In this document: positions 7,819 to 16,610 of the stretch, piece after piece
Layout of the letters: the number at the start of each line of letters is the position of its first letter
Position numbering within the stretch: the stretch's first letter is position 1
Assembly: GCA_964399635.1 (NCBI GenBank)
Contig: CAYNRU010000018.1
Coordinates: forward strand, 97,534-161,533
DNA: 64,000 nucleotides
Reading direction: 5' to 3'
Source: UBA4615 sp964399635
Lineage (GTDB): Bacteria; Pseudomonadota; Gammaproteobacteria; Burkholderiales; Burkholderiaceae_E
Position numbers and translations under genes: made by a program
Notes under the pieces: generated by a model
What the model was told of the DNA's origin: nothing
The model's input: only the letters and a program-made list of their open reading frames with translations
Databases searched by the model: none

Positions 7819-9732
7819 TCAGGCGCCGATCGGGCCGCCGTCCCGACGCCGGATCGCCACCGTCGAGGAGCGCGGCCGGGCGCCACCGAAGGGCCAGCTC
7901 GAGTAGCGCGTGGGGCTGGCCGGATCGCTGCGGTCGGTAGGCGTCTCGCCCGGATGCTGGATGTTGATGAACACCGTGCGCAGGTCGGGCGTGAACGCGG
8001 CGCCGGTGACCTCGCAGTTCGTCGGACCGGTCAGGAAGCGGCGGATCTCGCCGGTGCGCACGTCGCAGGCGAGCATCTGGTTGTTGCCCATGTTGCGGAA
8101 CTCGCCCTGGTACATCTGCGTCGCGTGCATGTCTGTCTGTATCCAGAGCACGCCGCGCGAGTCGAAGGCGATGCCGTCGGGGCAGGCGAAGATGTCACCG
8201 CGCACGTTGCCGCGCGCATCCGCGCGCTCGAGCGACGGGTCGCCGGCGAGCACCAGGTGGTTCCACGCGAAGCGCAGGCCGTCGAAGTCGCCGTCCTCCT
8301 TCCACCGGATGATGGCGCCCATCGTGTTGTCCGCGCGCGGGTTGGCGGCATCCACGCCCGGGTTGCCGGGTCGGCCGCGCGCGCTGTTGTTGGTGAGCGT
8401 GCAGTAGACCTCACCGCTGCGCGGATCGATCGCGAGCCACTCGGGGCGGTCCATCCTGGTCGCCCCGAGCAGGTCGCTCGCCTGGCGCGACTTGATCAGT
8501 ACCTCGCCCTGGTCGGCGAAGCCCGCGCCCGCGATGAGCGGCCCCTGGCCGTGCACCAGCGCCAGCCAGCGGCCGGTGCCGTCGGCGTCGAAGCGGGCCA
8601 CATACAGCGTGCCGTGATCGAGCAGCTCGCGGTTGGCCTTCGCGCCGCCCGGCGCGATGCGGTCGCGGCTGACGAACTTGTAGATGTACTCGAAGCGCGC
8701 GTCCTCGCCGGAGTACACGACCGCACGGCCGTCGCGGGTCGTCGCGACCCACGCGCCCTCGTGCGCGGCGCGCCCGAGCGCCGTGCGCTTGATGGGCACC
8801 GACTCCGGATCCATCGGGTCGATCTCGACGACCCAGCCGAAGCGGTTGAACTCGTTGGGATGGCGCGTCGCGTCGAAGCGCTCGTCGTGCTCGGCCCATC
8901 GGTAGCCGCTCGACTTGCGCACGCCCCAGCGCAGCTGGTGCGCATCGAGCTTGTCGCCGCCGTCGAAGTAGAAGGCGAAGTTCTCCTCGCCCGACAGGTA
9001 GGTGCCCCAGGGCGTCATGCCGCTCGCGCAGTTGTTCAGCGTGCCCAGCACGCGGCGGCCCTCGGGGTCGGCCGCGGTGCGCATCAGCCGGTGGCCCGCA
9101 GCCGGGCCGCCGACCGCAAACGGCGAGGCCGCGGTGAAGCGGCGCGCGTAGCGGCTGGGCCGGACCATCTCCCAGCCCCCGCCGCGCTGCTCGACCTCGA
9201 TCACCGACACCCCGTGGGCGTTCTGCGACTTGCGCACCTTCTCGGCGCTCCACGTCCTGAAGCCGTCGGCGTGCAGCAGGCCGTCGTCGGTGTACTCGTG
9301 GTTGATCGCGAGCAGCCCGCGCCGGCTGCCGTCGAGCGGATAGTAGTTGATGCCGTCGTGGTGCATCCCCACCTGCGCGGCCTGGTCGGCGGCGCTGTTG
9401 CCGGCGTCGTCGCGCCACGCTGGCATGTTGCCGGCGAGCCCGACCGGCTCGCCCCACGGCGCGAGCGGCTCGGCGACATAGCCCTCCGGCACCACCAGTC
9501 GGTCGCCGGTGCCCACCGGGATCGGCTTGAAGCCCAGCGACGCGCCGGCCGCCTGCGGCGTGGTCCCGGCGCCGGGCACGGCGCAGCCCCCGAGCAGCGC
9601 GCCGAGCGCGCCGAGCGCCGCCGCGCCGAGCCCCCCGCCCAGCACGATGCGGCGCGCCGGGTCGCTGACCGAATGGATGTCCGGATTGCCCGACCGGTTG
9701 CTGTCTTCCATGTCTTCGAAATTCTTGGCCAT
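7819..9732 (-). CDS. PhoX-family (DUF839) alkaline phosphatase-like protein, Tat-exported
   Basis: A 637-residue protein of the PhoX/DUF839 family, whose studied members are Ca/Fe-dependent phosphatases of the periplasm. The N-terminus carries a twin-arginine leader (SDPARRIVLGGGLG, about residues 21-34) followed by a hydrophobic stretch ending LLGGC, so Tat export and possible lipid attachment. Family-like segments include LGTLNNCASGMTPWGTYLS, LSGEENFAFYF, CPDGIAFDSRGVLWIQTD and NIQHPGE. I chose the ATG at 9732 (MAKNFED) because GAGG lies six bases upstream; two earlier ATGs exist. Many DUF839 proteins lack a proven substrate, so phosphatase activity is a family-level statement. It stands alone, divergent from the next gene. 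Confidence 0.88.
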   Translation of the reverse strand: MAKNFEDMEDSNRSGNPDIHSVSDPARRIVLGGGLGAAALGALGALLGGCAVPGAGTTPQAAGASLGFKPIPVGTGDRLVVPEGYVAEPLAPWGEPVGLAGNMPAWRDDAGNSAADQAAQVGMHHDGINYYPLDGSRRGLLAINHEYTDDGLLHADGFRTWSAEKVRKSQNAHGVSVIEVEQRGGGWEMVRPSRYARRFTAASPFAVGGPAAGHRLMRTAADPEGRRVLGTLNNCASGMTPWGTYLSGEENFAFYFDGGDKLDAHQLRWGVRKSSGYRWAEHDERFDATRHPNEFNRFGWVVEIDPMDPESVPIKRTALGRAAHEGAWVATTRDGRAVVYSGEDARFEYIYKFVSRDRIAPGGAKANRELLDHGTLYVARFDADGTGRWLALVHGQGPLIAGAGFADQGEVLIKSRQASDLLGATRMDRPEWLAIDPRSGEVYCTLTNNSARGRPGNPGVDAANPRADNTMGAIIRWKEDGDFDGLRFAWNHLVLAGDPSLERADARGNVRGDIFACPDGIAFDSRGVLWIQTDMHATQMYQGEFRNMGNNQMLACDVRTGEIRRFLTGPTNCEVTGAAFTPDLRTVFINIQHPGETPTDRSDPASPTRYSSWPFGGARPRSSTVAIRRRDGGPIGA

Positions 9733-9905
9733 GTTCGCCTCGTCGCCTGGCATCGTGGTTCCACGATCGTCCGCAGCACCATACGCATCCGACCGGGGCC
9801 GACGCAAGCGGACCGACTCGAAGCGGCGCCGGCGCAGCAATCCCCCCGTCACGGGCGCGTGATACCGTCGGGCTGCCAGCCCAGTTCCGATCCCTCGCGC
9901 CCCCG

Positions 9906-10631
9906 ATGCCGACAGGCCCGTCCCGGTTCCTCTTTGCGATCGCCCTCGCGGTCGTGACGCTCCTGCCTGCAGCCCCCGCCCGCGCGGCGCGTCCGATGAT
10001 CACCGACGACGCGCGGATCGTGGATCCGGGCGCCTGCCAGCTCGAGACCTGGGCCCGCGCCTACCGCGACGGCGGCAGCGAGTTCTGGGCCCTGCCAGGC
10101 TGCAACCCGACCGGCAACCTCGAGCTCACGCTCGGCGGCACCTCGCTGCGGCCCGACGGCGCGCCCCACGGCAACGCGCTGCAGTGGCAGGCCAAGACCA
10201 TCTTCCGCACGCTGCAGACCGACTCGTGGGGGGTCGGGATGGCCGTCGGCGGACTCTGGATCGACCGCAACGAGGGCGGCCGGCGGGACCACGAGCCCTA
10301 CTTCTACGTGCCGATGACCGCGTCGTTCGGCGCCGACCGGCTGTTCGTCCACGTCAACCTGGGCGCGCAGTACGGCGGCCCGCAGACGCACACGATCCGC
10401 TCGCTGTGGGGGCTGGGAATCGAGGCGGCGATGACCCCGCGGGCGCTGCTGATCGCGGAGACGTTCGGGCAGGGCGGCAGCCGCGCGCAGGCGCAGCTGG
10501 GCATCCGCTACTGGATCATTCCCAACCGCCTGCAGGTCGACGCGACGATGGGCGACCAGGGCGGGCCGAGCGGGCTCGGCCGCTGGTTCTCGATCGGCCT
10601 GCGGATCCTCACGCCGCCCTTCCTGCCCTGA
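9906..10631 (+). CDS. Secreted protein of unknown function, probable outer-membrane barrel
   Basis: A 241-residue protein with a clear Sec signal peptide (hydrophobic residues 9-20, cleavage likely after APARA). The mature part starts ARPMITDDARIVDPGACQLETW and then shows alternating hydrophobic stretches rich in Gly, Trp and Tyr, as in small outer-membrane beta-barrels. The opening 'R-P-x-x-T-D-D-A-x-x-v-d-p-g-x-x-q-l-E' resembles proteins annotated as MetA-pathway-of-phenol-degradation-type transporters. I cannot assign a substrate. No convincing ribosome site precedes the ATG. It sits between a PhoX-like gene (divergent) and a folE-like gene 73 bases downstream. Confidence 0.7.
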   Translation: MPTGPSRFLFAIALAVVTLLPAAPARAARPMITDDARIVDPGACQLETWARAYRDGGSEFWALPGCNPTGNLELTLGGTSLRPDGAPHGNALQWQAKTIFRTLQTDSWGVGMAVGGLWIDRNEGGRRDHEPYFYVPMTASFGADRLFVHVNLGAQYGGPQTHTIRSLWGLGIEAAMTPRALLIAETFGQGGSRAQAQLGIRYWIIPNRLQVDATMGDQGGPSGLGRWFSIGLRILTPPFLP

Positions 10632-10704
10632 GCGGGGCCGCCGCGCGGCGCGCGACGCCGCCGCGGTACGATGGCCGCCCACGGAAGTCCGCAGAGCGCC
10701 CGCC

Positions 10705-11412
10705 ATGCCCACCCCGACGCCACCGATCGCCCACCCCGATGCACCCGCCCGGGCCGACGGGCACGACGGTCACGACCACGACGGTCACGGGCACGCGCCG
10801 GCCCCGGGCAACCCCGGCGGCTGCGGCATCGCGCGCAGCGGCGCCTTCGACGCGCCCGCGTTCGAGCGGGCGGTCACCGACCTGCTGCGCGCCTGCGGGC
10901 TCGAGCCCGACGCCGAGCACCTGGGCCGAACGCCGCAGCGCGTGCGCGAGCTGTGGCAGCGCCGCCTGCTCGGCGGCTACGAGCTCGATCCGGCGGCCGC
11001 GCTCGGCGAGGGCTTTGCCGATCCGCGCACCGACCTGGTCGTGATCCGGGGCATCGCCGTCCATGGCGTGTGCCCGCACCACCTGGTGCCGTTCCGGGGC
11101 GTCGCGCACGTGGGCTACCTGCCGGGCGGACGGCTCCACGGCTTCGGGCGGATCGCGCGGATGGTCGACGCGATCGGGCACCGCTTCACGTACCAGGAGT
11201 GGATGACGCGCGACGTCGCGGACGCCCTGGTGGTGCACGGGCAGGCGCGCGGCGCGGCCTGCGTCATCGAGGCCGAGCAGCTGTGCCTGCTGCTCGGCGA
11301 GGACCGTCGCGGCGACGAGCGCGTCGTCACGCAGTCGTTCCGGGGCTGCTACGAGCACTCCGACCGCGACCGCGCCGAGTTCCTGCGCGCGATCGCGGCA
11401 CCCGGCCGCTGA
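10705..11412 (+). CDS. folE: GTP cyclohydrolase I (FolE type) with His-rich N-terminal extension
   Basis: A 235-residue protein of the GTP cyclohydrolase I fold, which makes dihydroneopterin triphosphate from GTP for folate or related pteridines. The zinc site is present as GVCPHH (Cys and two His) plus the later Cys in EAEQLC, and QEWMTRDVADAL matches the conserved QE-x-LT-x2-I-x2-AL helix. The segment after the second Cys (GEDRRGDERVVTQ) is diverged from the usual ARGVRxxxSxTxTS, so catalytic competence is not certain. Residues 10-35 form a His/Asp-rich leader (H-D-G-H-D-H-D-G-H-G-H) likely to bind metal. FolE paralogues with altered metal use are known in zinc-limitation regulons; whether that applies here is inference. 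Confidence 0.8.
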   Translation: MPTPTPPIAHPDAPARADGHDGHDHDGHGHAPAPGNPGGCGIARSGAFDAPAFERAVTDLLRACGLEPDAEHLGRTPQRVRELWQRRLLGGYELDPAAALGEGFADPRTDLVVIRGIAVHGVCPHHLVPFRGVAHVGYLPGGRLHGFGRIARMVDAIGHRFTYQEWMTRDVADALVVHGQARGAACVIEAEQLCLLLGEDRRGDERVVTQSFRGCYEHSDRDRAEFLRAIAAPGR

Positions 11413-11450
11413 GCATCCGCGGCCGGCGCGTCAGTCGCCGGCGCGGATGC
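11413..11450. terminator. Long inverted repeat spanning convergent gene ends
   Basis: Left arm GCATCCGCG-G-CCGGCG (11413-11428) pairs with CGCCGG-CGCGGATGC (11436-11450) around a seven-base loop: a 15-bp stem with one bulged G. It begins right after the folE stop and runs into the last codons of the convergent Bug gene, so it could end both transcripts. Confidence 0.55.
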
Positions 11451-12405
11451 CGTGCTCCTTGACCACCCGGGCCCACTTGGCGGTCTGCACGTCGACGAAG
11501 CTGCCGAAGGCCTCCGGCGTGGAGGCCACGATGTTCATCCCCTGCCCCGCCAGCCGCTCGCGGATCTGCGTGTCGCGCAGCAGCTTGGCCAGCTCGGCGT
11601 TCATGCGCTGGACGATCGCGGGCGGCGTCTTGGCCGGTGCGAGCAGTCCCCACCACGCGGTGGCCTCGAAGCCGGGCAGGCCCTGCTCGGCGACGGTGGG
11701 CACGTTGGGCAGCACCGGGTCGCGCGCGGCGGTGGTGACCGCCAGCGGCACCAGCGTGCCGGTCTTGATGTGCGGCGACAGCAGGGCGACGGTGCCGATG
11801 GCGACCGGCACGTGGCCGGCGACGGCGTCCTGCGCGAGCGGGCCGCCGCCCTTGTAGGGCACGTGCGTCGGCGAGAACGCGCCCTGCGCGCCCATCTGCG
11901 TGACCGCGAGGTGGGCGAGGCTGCCGGTGCCGATGGTCCCGTAGTTCGGCATGCCCGGCTTGGCGCGCGCTGTCGCGAGCAGGTCCGGGAAGGTCTTCCA
12001 GGGCTGGCTCGAGTGCGCGGTGATGACCATCGCGCCGGTGGCGATCAGCATCACCGGGGCGAGGTCGGCCCGGGTGTCGAACGACATGTTCGGGATCAGG
12101 CTCGGGTTGACCGCGTGGGTGTCGAACACCATCACGAAGGTGTAGCCGTCGGGGGCCGCCTTGGCGACCGCGCCGGTGCCGATCGAGCCGCCGCCGCCGG
12201 CCCGGTTCTCGACGATCACCTGCTGGCCCAGTGCCTGTGACAGCGGGGGCGCGAAGATGCGCGACAGCAGGTCGACCGTGCCGCCGGGCGGGAACGGGGC
12301 GACGATGCGGATCGGGCGGCTGGGCCAGGTGTCGGCCTGGGCCTGGGCGGCGACGGGCGCGGCCAGTGCCACGGCCAGTGCGATGCTGCGGGTCAGTCGG
12401 TGCAT
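11431..12405 (-). CDS. Bug/TctC-family periplasmic solute-binding protein
   Basis: A 324-residue protein with a Sec signal (cleavage near AQAQA) and the family pattern P-S-R-P-I-R-I-V-A-P-F-P-P-G-G near the mature N-terminus, ENRAGGGGSIG, KAAPDGYTF and HVPYKGGGP. Bug proteins bind small carboxylates or related anions and feed tripartite tricarboxylate (TctAB) transporters; Burkholderiales encode many such proteins without adjacent TctAB. That is the case here: no membrane components neighbour it. The ligand cannot be told from sequence. The gene is monocistronic, convergent with folE and 77 bases downstream of the DAHP synthase stop on the same strand. Confidence 0.9.
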   Translation of the reverse strand: MHRLTRSIALAVALAAPVAAQAQADTWPSRPIRIVAPFPPGGTVDLLSRIFAPPLSQALGQQVIVENRAGGGGSIGTGAVAKAAPDGYTFVMVFDTHAVNPSLIPNMSFDTRADLAPVMLIATGAMVITAHSSQPWKTFPDLLATARAKPGMPNYGTIGTGSLAHLAVTQMGAQGAFSPTHVPYKGGGPLAQDAVAGHVPVAIGTVALLSPHIKTGTLVPLAVTTAARDPVLPNVPTVAEQGLPGFEATAWWGLLAPAKTPPAIVQRMNAELAKLLRDTQIRERLAGQGMNIVASTPEAFGSFVDVQTAKWARVVKEHGIRAGD

Positions 12406-12482
12406 GGCGTCTCCTCGCTGCGGGCGGGCTCTGGAGGCGGCCCGCGCCGAGTGTAACGCCTGCGCGGGTCCGGCCAAGCCGC

Positions 12483-13601
12483 TCAGCGCGCCGCGCGCCG
12501 CCGTGCGACGGCCTGCGCGAGCGCCTCGAGCACCGCCACCGAATCGTCCCAGCCCAGGCACGCGTCGGTGATGCTGAGCCCGCGGCGCAGCGCCGCCGGA
12601 TCGTCGCGGCCGGGCACGAAGGGCTGCGCGCCGGCCTCGAGGTGGCTCTCGACCATGACGCCGAACACGCTGCGCCCGCCCGCCCCGACCTGCCGCGCGA
12701 GCTCGGCCGCGACCTCCTTCTGGCGCACCGCCTGCTTGCCGCTGTTGGCGTGCGAGCAGTCGACCATCAGCGCGGGCGCGAGCCCGGCGGCGCCGAGCGA
12801 CGCGCAGGCGGCGGCCACGCTCGTCGCGTCGAAGTTGGGCGCCCGCCCGCCGCGCAGGATCGCGTGGCAGTCGGGGTTGCCGCGGGTACGGACCATCGCG
12901 ACGCGGCCGTTCTTGTGCACCCCGAGGAAGTTGTGCGCGCCCGCAGCCGCCTGGATCGCATCGATCGCGACCTTCACGTTGCCGTCGGTGCCGTTCTTGA
13001 ACCCGATCGGCGCCGACGACCCGGAGGCGAGCTCGCGGTGCACCTGGCTCTCGGTCGTGCGCGCGCCGATCGCGCCCCAGGCGACCAGGTCGCCGATGTA
13101 CTGCGGCGAGATGGTGTCGAGCAGCTCGCTGCCGGCGGGCACGCCGAGCCGCGCGATGTCGATCATCAGCTGCCGGGCGATCCGCAGGCCCTCGTCGATG
13201 CGGAAGCTGCCGTCCAGATAGGGGTCGTTGATCAGGCCTTTCCAGCCGACCGTGGTGCGCGGCTTCTCGAAGTACACGCGCATCACCACCTCGAGCCGGT
13301 CGCCGAGCCGCGCGCGCTCGCCGGCGAGCCGCTGCGCGTACTCCAGCGCCGACGACGGGTCGTGGATGGAGCACGGGCCGATCACCACCAGCAGCCGGTC
13401 GTCGCGGCCCTGGAGGATCGCGCGGATGCGCTCGCGGGTCGAGGCCACCAGCGCCTCGACTAGACCGCCCCGGATCGGGAAGAACCGGATCAGGTGCTCG
13501 GGCGGGGGCAGCAGCTGCAGGCCGTCGACGCGCTCGTCGTCGGTACGGGCGAGGCGGTCGGAGGGCGTGGCGTCGTCGGGCAACGGGTCGATCTGGGCCA
13601 T
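12483..13601 (-). CDS. aroG: 3-deoxy-7-phosphoheptulonate (DAHP) synthase, class I
   Basis: A 372-residue class I DAHP synthase that condenses phosphoenolpyruvate and erythrose 4-phosphate, the first step of aromatic amino acid synthesis. Characteristic segments: VVIGPCSIHDP (residues about 72-82), MRVYFEKPRTTVGWKGLIND (phosphate-binding), GFKNGTDGN, MVDCSHANSGK and the C-terminal ITDACLGWD. Length matches AroF/G/H-type enzymes. Which amino acid inhibits it is not readable by eye, so the symbol is by family only. It appears to be transcribed alone. Confidence 0.93.
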   Translation of the reverse strand: MAQIDPLPDDATPSDRLARTDDERVDGLQLLPPPEHLIRFFPIRGGLVEALVASTRERIRAILQGRDDRLLVVIGPCSIHDPSSALEYAQRLAGERARLGDRLEVVMRVYFEKPRTTVGWKGLINDPYLDGSFRIDEGLRIARQLMIDIARLGVPAGSELLDTISPQYIGDLVAWGAIGARTTESQVHRELASGSSAPIGFKNGTDGNVKVAIDAIQAAAGAHNFLGVHKNGRVAMVRTRGNPDCHAILRGGRAPNFDATSVAAACASLGAAGLAPALMVDCSHANSGKQAVRQKEVAAELARQVGAGGRSVFGVMVESHLEAGAQPFVPGRDDPAALRRGLSITDACLGWDDSVAVLEALAQAVARRRAAR

Positions 13602-13716
13602 GGCGCTGAACCCGGAAGGGCGGACGGGCGGTACGGAGCCGCGAGTCTAACGCGCCCGCACCGGGCGGGCCGTGGCCCGGCGATCGACCCGCGGCACCGA
13701 CGCAGGCCGTCCCGGA

Positions 13717-15006
13717 TCAGGCAACCGGCTCGAGACGCGCGTGCTGCGCCATCGCTTCCGAGAGGATGCCGAGCGCCGAGTCGAACTGACGATCGGGAAT
13801 CGTCAGCGGATAGAGGAAACGGATCACGTTCGCGTGGACGCCGCAGGTCAGCAGCAACAGGCCGCGGGACATCGCGGCACGCTGCACGGCCTTCGTGACA
13901 TCCGCACGAGGCCGACCGGTCCCGGGATCCCTGAACTCGACCGCCATCATCGATCCCAGACCGCGAACCTGCGCGACCGCGGGGCACCGCGCCTGCATCG
14001 CCACCAGCATCGTCCTCATGCGCGTGCCGAGCGCTACCGCCCGATCGCACAAGCGCTCCGCGTCGAGGACATCCAGGACCGCGTGCGAGGCCGCGATCGA
14101 CAGGGCATTGCCCGCATAGGTGCCCCCCAGCCCGCCCGGCGCGGGTGCGTCCATGATCGCGGCCCGACCGCACACGGCCGAGAGCGGCATGCCGCCGGCG
14201 AGACTCTTTGCGAGCGTGATCAGGTCGGGCCGAACGGCGTGATACTGCATCGCGAACATCCGGCCGGTGCGGGCGAACCCGGTCTGAATCTCGTCGGCGA
14301 TCAGCACGATGCCGTGTTCGTCGCAGAGGCCGCGCAGCCCCCGCATCAGCGCCGTCGGCGCGACGTTGAACCCGCCCTCGCCCTGGACCGGCTCGATGAT
14401 GATCGCAGCGACCCGACCCGGCTCGATATCTGCCGCGAAGAGCCTGCGCAGCGCATCGAGGCTGTCGTCCGCGTCGACGCCATCGAGCTCGCTCGGAAAC
14501 GGCACGTGGAACACTTCGCCCGGGAACGGCCCGAATCCCACCTTGTACGGAGAGACCTTGCCAGTCAGGGCGAGCCCCATCATCGTGCGTCCGTGGAACG
14601 CGCCGCCGAAGGCGATGACCCCGCTGCGGCCCGTGTGGGCACGGGCGATTTTGATCGCGTTCTCCACGGCTTCCGCGCCCGTGGTGAAGAAGGCCGTCTT
14701 CGCGGGGCCGTCGATCGGAACCATCGCATTGATGCGCTCCGCCAGGGCGACCGAGCTCTCGTACGGCGCGATCTGGTAGGCGGTGTGCATGAACCGCCCG
14801 AGCTGCGATTGCATGGCCTCGACGACGCGCGGATGGCGATGGCCGGTGTTGAGGACCGCGATGCCCGCGGCAAAGTCAGTGTACTCGTGGCCCTCGACGT
14901 CCCAGAGGGTCGCGTTCTCCGCACGGTCGACATAGAAATCACACATGACGCCGACCCCGCGCGGGGCAGCTTCGATCCGACGGCGATCGACTTCCGCGTT
15001 TTTCAT
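13717..15006 (-). CDS. gabT: 4-aminobutyrate aminotransferase (class III)
   Basis: A 429-residue class III PLP aminotransferase matching GabT in length and motifs: FFTTGAEAVENAIKIAR (phosphate site), FGGAFHGRTMMGLALTGK, IIEPVQGEGGF, ADEIQTGFARTGRMFA and the Schiff-base lysine in TLAKSLAGGMP. It would convert 4-aminobutyrate (or a longer omega-amino acid) and 2-oxoglutarate to the semialdehyde and glutamate. It is divergent from a MocR/GabR-type regulator 92 bases away, the standard control arrangement for gabT. No succinate-semialdehyde dehydrogenase (GabD) is next to it. Codon use is slightly less GC-extreme than in the left part of the window, as in the rest of the 13.7-26.7 kb block. Confidence 0.92.
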   Translation of the reverse strand: MKNAEVDRRRIEAAPRGVGVMCDFYVDRAENATLWDVEGHEYTDFAAGIAVLNTGHRHPRVVEAMQSQLGRFMHTAYQIAPYESSVALAERINAMVPIDGPAKTAFFTTGAEAVENAIKIARAHTGRSGVIAFGGAFHGRTMMGLALTGKVSPYKVGFGPFPGEVFHVPFPSELDGVDADDSLDALRRLFAADIEPGRVAAIIIEPVQGEGGFNVAPTALMRGLRGLCDEHGIVLIADEIQTGFARTGRMFAMQYHAVRPDLITLAKSLAGGMPLSAVCGRAAIMDAPAPGGLGGTYAGNALSIAASHAVLDVLDAERLCDRAVALGTRMRTMLVAMQARCPAVAQVRGLGSMMAVEFRDPGTGRPRADVTKAVQRAAMSRGLLLLTCGVHANVIRFLYPLTIPDRQFDSALGILSEAMAQHARLEPVA

Positions 15007-15070
15007 GGCTGCTGTCTCGCGACGATGGACAAGTCATCCATTGCGCGCGAAAGTGGTGCCACAATCAAGT

Positions 15071-15099
15071 ACCAATAGTCGATAACGAATAGAACCAAT
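15071..15099. promoter_or_regulatory. Direct repeats of ACCAAT between gabT and its MocR-type regulator
   Basis: ACCAAT occurs at 15071-15076 and 15094-15099 in the same orientation, 23 bases apart, in the unusually AT-rich 92-base divergent gap. MocR/GabR regulators bind pairs of direct repeats; the Bacillus GabR repeat is ATACCA, and here the first repeat reads GTACCAAT. The second repeat overlaps the proposed TTG start of the regulator. Proposed operator; not proven. Confidence 0.45.
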
Positions 15100-16610
15100 T
15101 GAAGTCGCTCGCCTCGGACCTTCTGCTCCAGCGCTTCGTGGATCGCCGCGAGCGCGCCGAGCGCGAGCCCCGTGCCCAGACCCTGTTCGGCTGCATCCAG
15201 GGCGCGATCCTCGACGGCAGCCTCCAGCCGGACAGGCCGTTGCCGGCCACGCGCGACCTGGCCGACGAGCTCGGGCTGTCCCGCAACACCGTGGTCAACG
15301 CGTATTCGCGCCTGCAGGCCGAGGGCTACGTCCGCGCAGTCACGGGCAGCGGCACCTACGTCTCCCGGGAATTGCCCGATGCGCTCCTGTTCACGCAGGC
15401 GACGGCGCATCCGCGCGCCGACACGCGGGTGAGCCGCGGACTGTCCCGACGTGGCGAGGCGCTGCTCGCGGGCGCGCTGGCGTCATCCGTGCAGTGGGGC
15501 GCGTTCGTGCCGGGCGTGCCCGACGTCCGGGAATTCCCGCACCGCGAGTTCGCCAGACTCGCGAACCGGCTCTCGAGACGCCCCGATCCGTCCCTGCTCA
15601 CCTATTCGCACGGTGGCGGCCACGATCCCCTGCAGCGGGCGCTCGCCGGTCACCTTCGCCATGCGCGGGCCGTCGACTGCGAGCCCGGCAGGATCCTCGT
15701 CACCGAGGGGGTCCACCAGGCGATCGACCTCGTCGTCCGAGTCCTGGGCGACCCGGGCGACCGGGCCTGGATGGAGGAGCCGGGCTACTGGGGAATACGG
15801 GGCATCCTCCAGATCAACGGCATCCAGCCCCACCCCGTGCCCGTGGACGTCGAGGGCTTGCGGATTCCGCGCGGTCGCATCCGTCGGCCCCCGCGCTTCG
15901 TCTTCGTGACGCCGTCCCATCAGTATCCGCTCGGGTCGGTCATGAGCATGGCCCGCCGCACGGCCCTGCTGGCGTTCGCCGCCGAGCACGGATGCTGGAT
16001 CGTCGAGGACGACTACGACAGCGAGTTCCGCTTCGCGGGTCGCCCCGTGCAGTCGCTGCAGGGCCTAGTCCCGAACGCACCCGTTCTCTACGTCGGCACC
16101 TTCAGCAAGACCCTCTATCCCGGCCTGCGCATGGCTTACCTGGTGGTGCCCGACCGGCTCGTCGACGCATTCCGGGCCGCCCATGCCGAACTGTATCGCG
16201 ACGGGCACCTGCCGATGCAGGCCGCGGTGGCGCAGTTCATTGAGTCGGGGCAGTACGCCGCGCACATCCGGCGGATGCGGCTCGTCTATGCCGGTCGTCG
16301 GGCAGCCCTGATCTCGCTGGTGGACCGGTGGCTGGGGCCGGCGTGGCGCGACGAGCACGACAGCCCGGCGGGCCTTCATCTGGTGCTGAGCCTGCCGGAG
16401 GCGATGGACGACGTCCTGGTCGCGAGGGAGATGGCCGCCGACGGCGTGATCGTCCGGCCGCTCTCGAGGTACTACATCGGCAAGCCGGCGCGCCAGGGGC
16501 TGCTGCTGGGGTTCGGTTGCGTACGCGAGGAGTCGATGGGCCGCCCGTTTCATCGGCTGGTCCGATACCTGACGGACACCGGCCCCGGACTCACGCCGAG
16601 GACTTCGTGA
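15099..16610 (+). CDS. MocR/GabR-type transcriptional regulator (GntR HTH fused to aminotransferase fold)
   Basis: A 503-residue fusion of an N-terminal winged helix (about residues 28-90: LPATRDLADELGLSRNTVV, then GYVRAVTGSGTYVS) and a class I aminotransferase-like domain with the PLP lysine in GTFSKTLYPGLR and the cofactor Asp/Tyr region IVEDDYDSEFR. Such proteins sense PLP adducts of amino acids and usually control a divergent aminotransferase gene, here gabT. The start is uncertain: a TTG at 15099 gives the best domain fit, but no strong ribosome site is present; a GTG at 15138 is an alternative. Its 3' end overlaps the convergent GntR gene by 20 bases. Confidence 0.88.
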   Translation: MKSLASDLLLQRFVDRRERAEREPRAQTLFGCIQGAILDGSLQPDRPLPATRDLADELGLSRNTVVNAYSRLQAEGYVRAVTGSGTYVSRELPDALLFTQATAHPRADTRVSRGLSRRGEALLAGALASSVQWGAFVPGVPDVREFPHREFARLANRLSRRPDPSLLTYSHGGGHDPLQRALAGHLRHARAVDCEPGRILVTEGVHQAIDLVVRVLGDPGDRAWMEEPGYWGIRGILQINGIQPHPVPVDVEGLRIPRGRIRRPPRFVFVTPSHQYPLGSVMSMARRTALLAFAAEHGCWIVEDDYDSEFRFAGRPVQSLQGLVPNAPVLYVGTFSKTLYPGLRMAYLVVPDRLVDAFRAAHAELYRDGHLPMQAAVAQFIESGQYAAHIRRMRLVYAGRRAALISLVDRWLGPAWRDEHDSPAGLHLVLSLPEAMDDVLVAREMAADGVIVRPLSRYYIGKPARQGLLLGFGCVREESMGRPFHRLVRYLTDTGPGLTPRTS

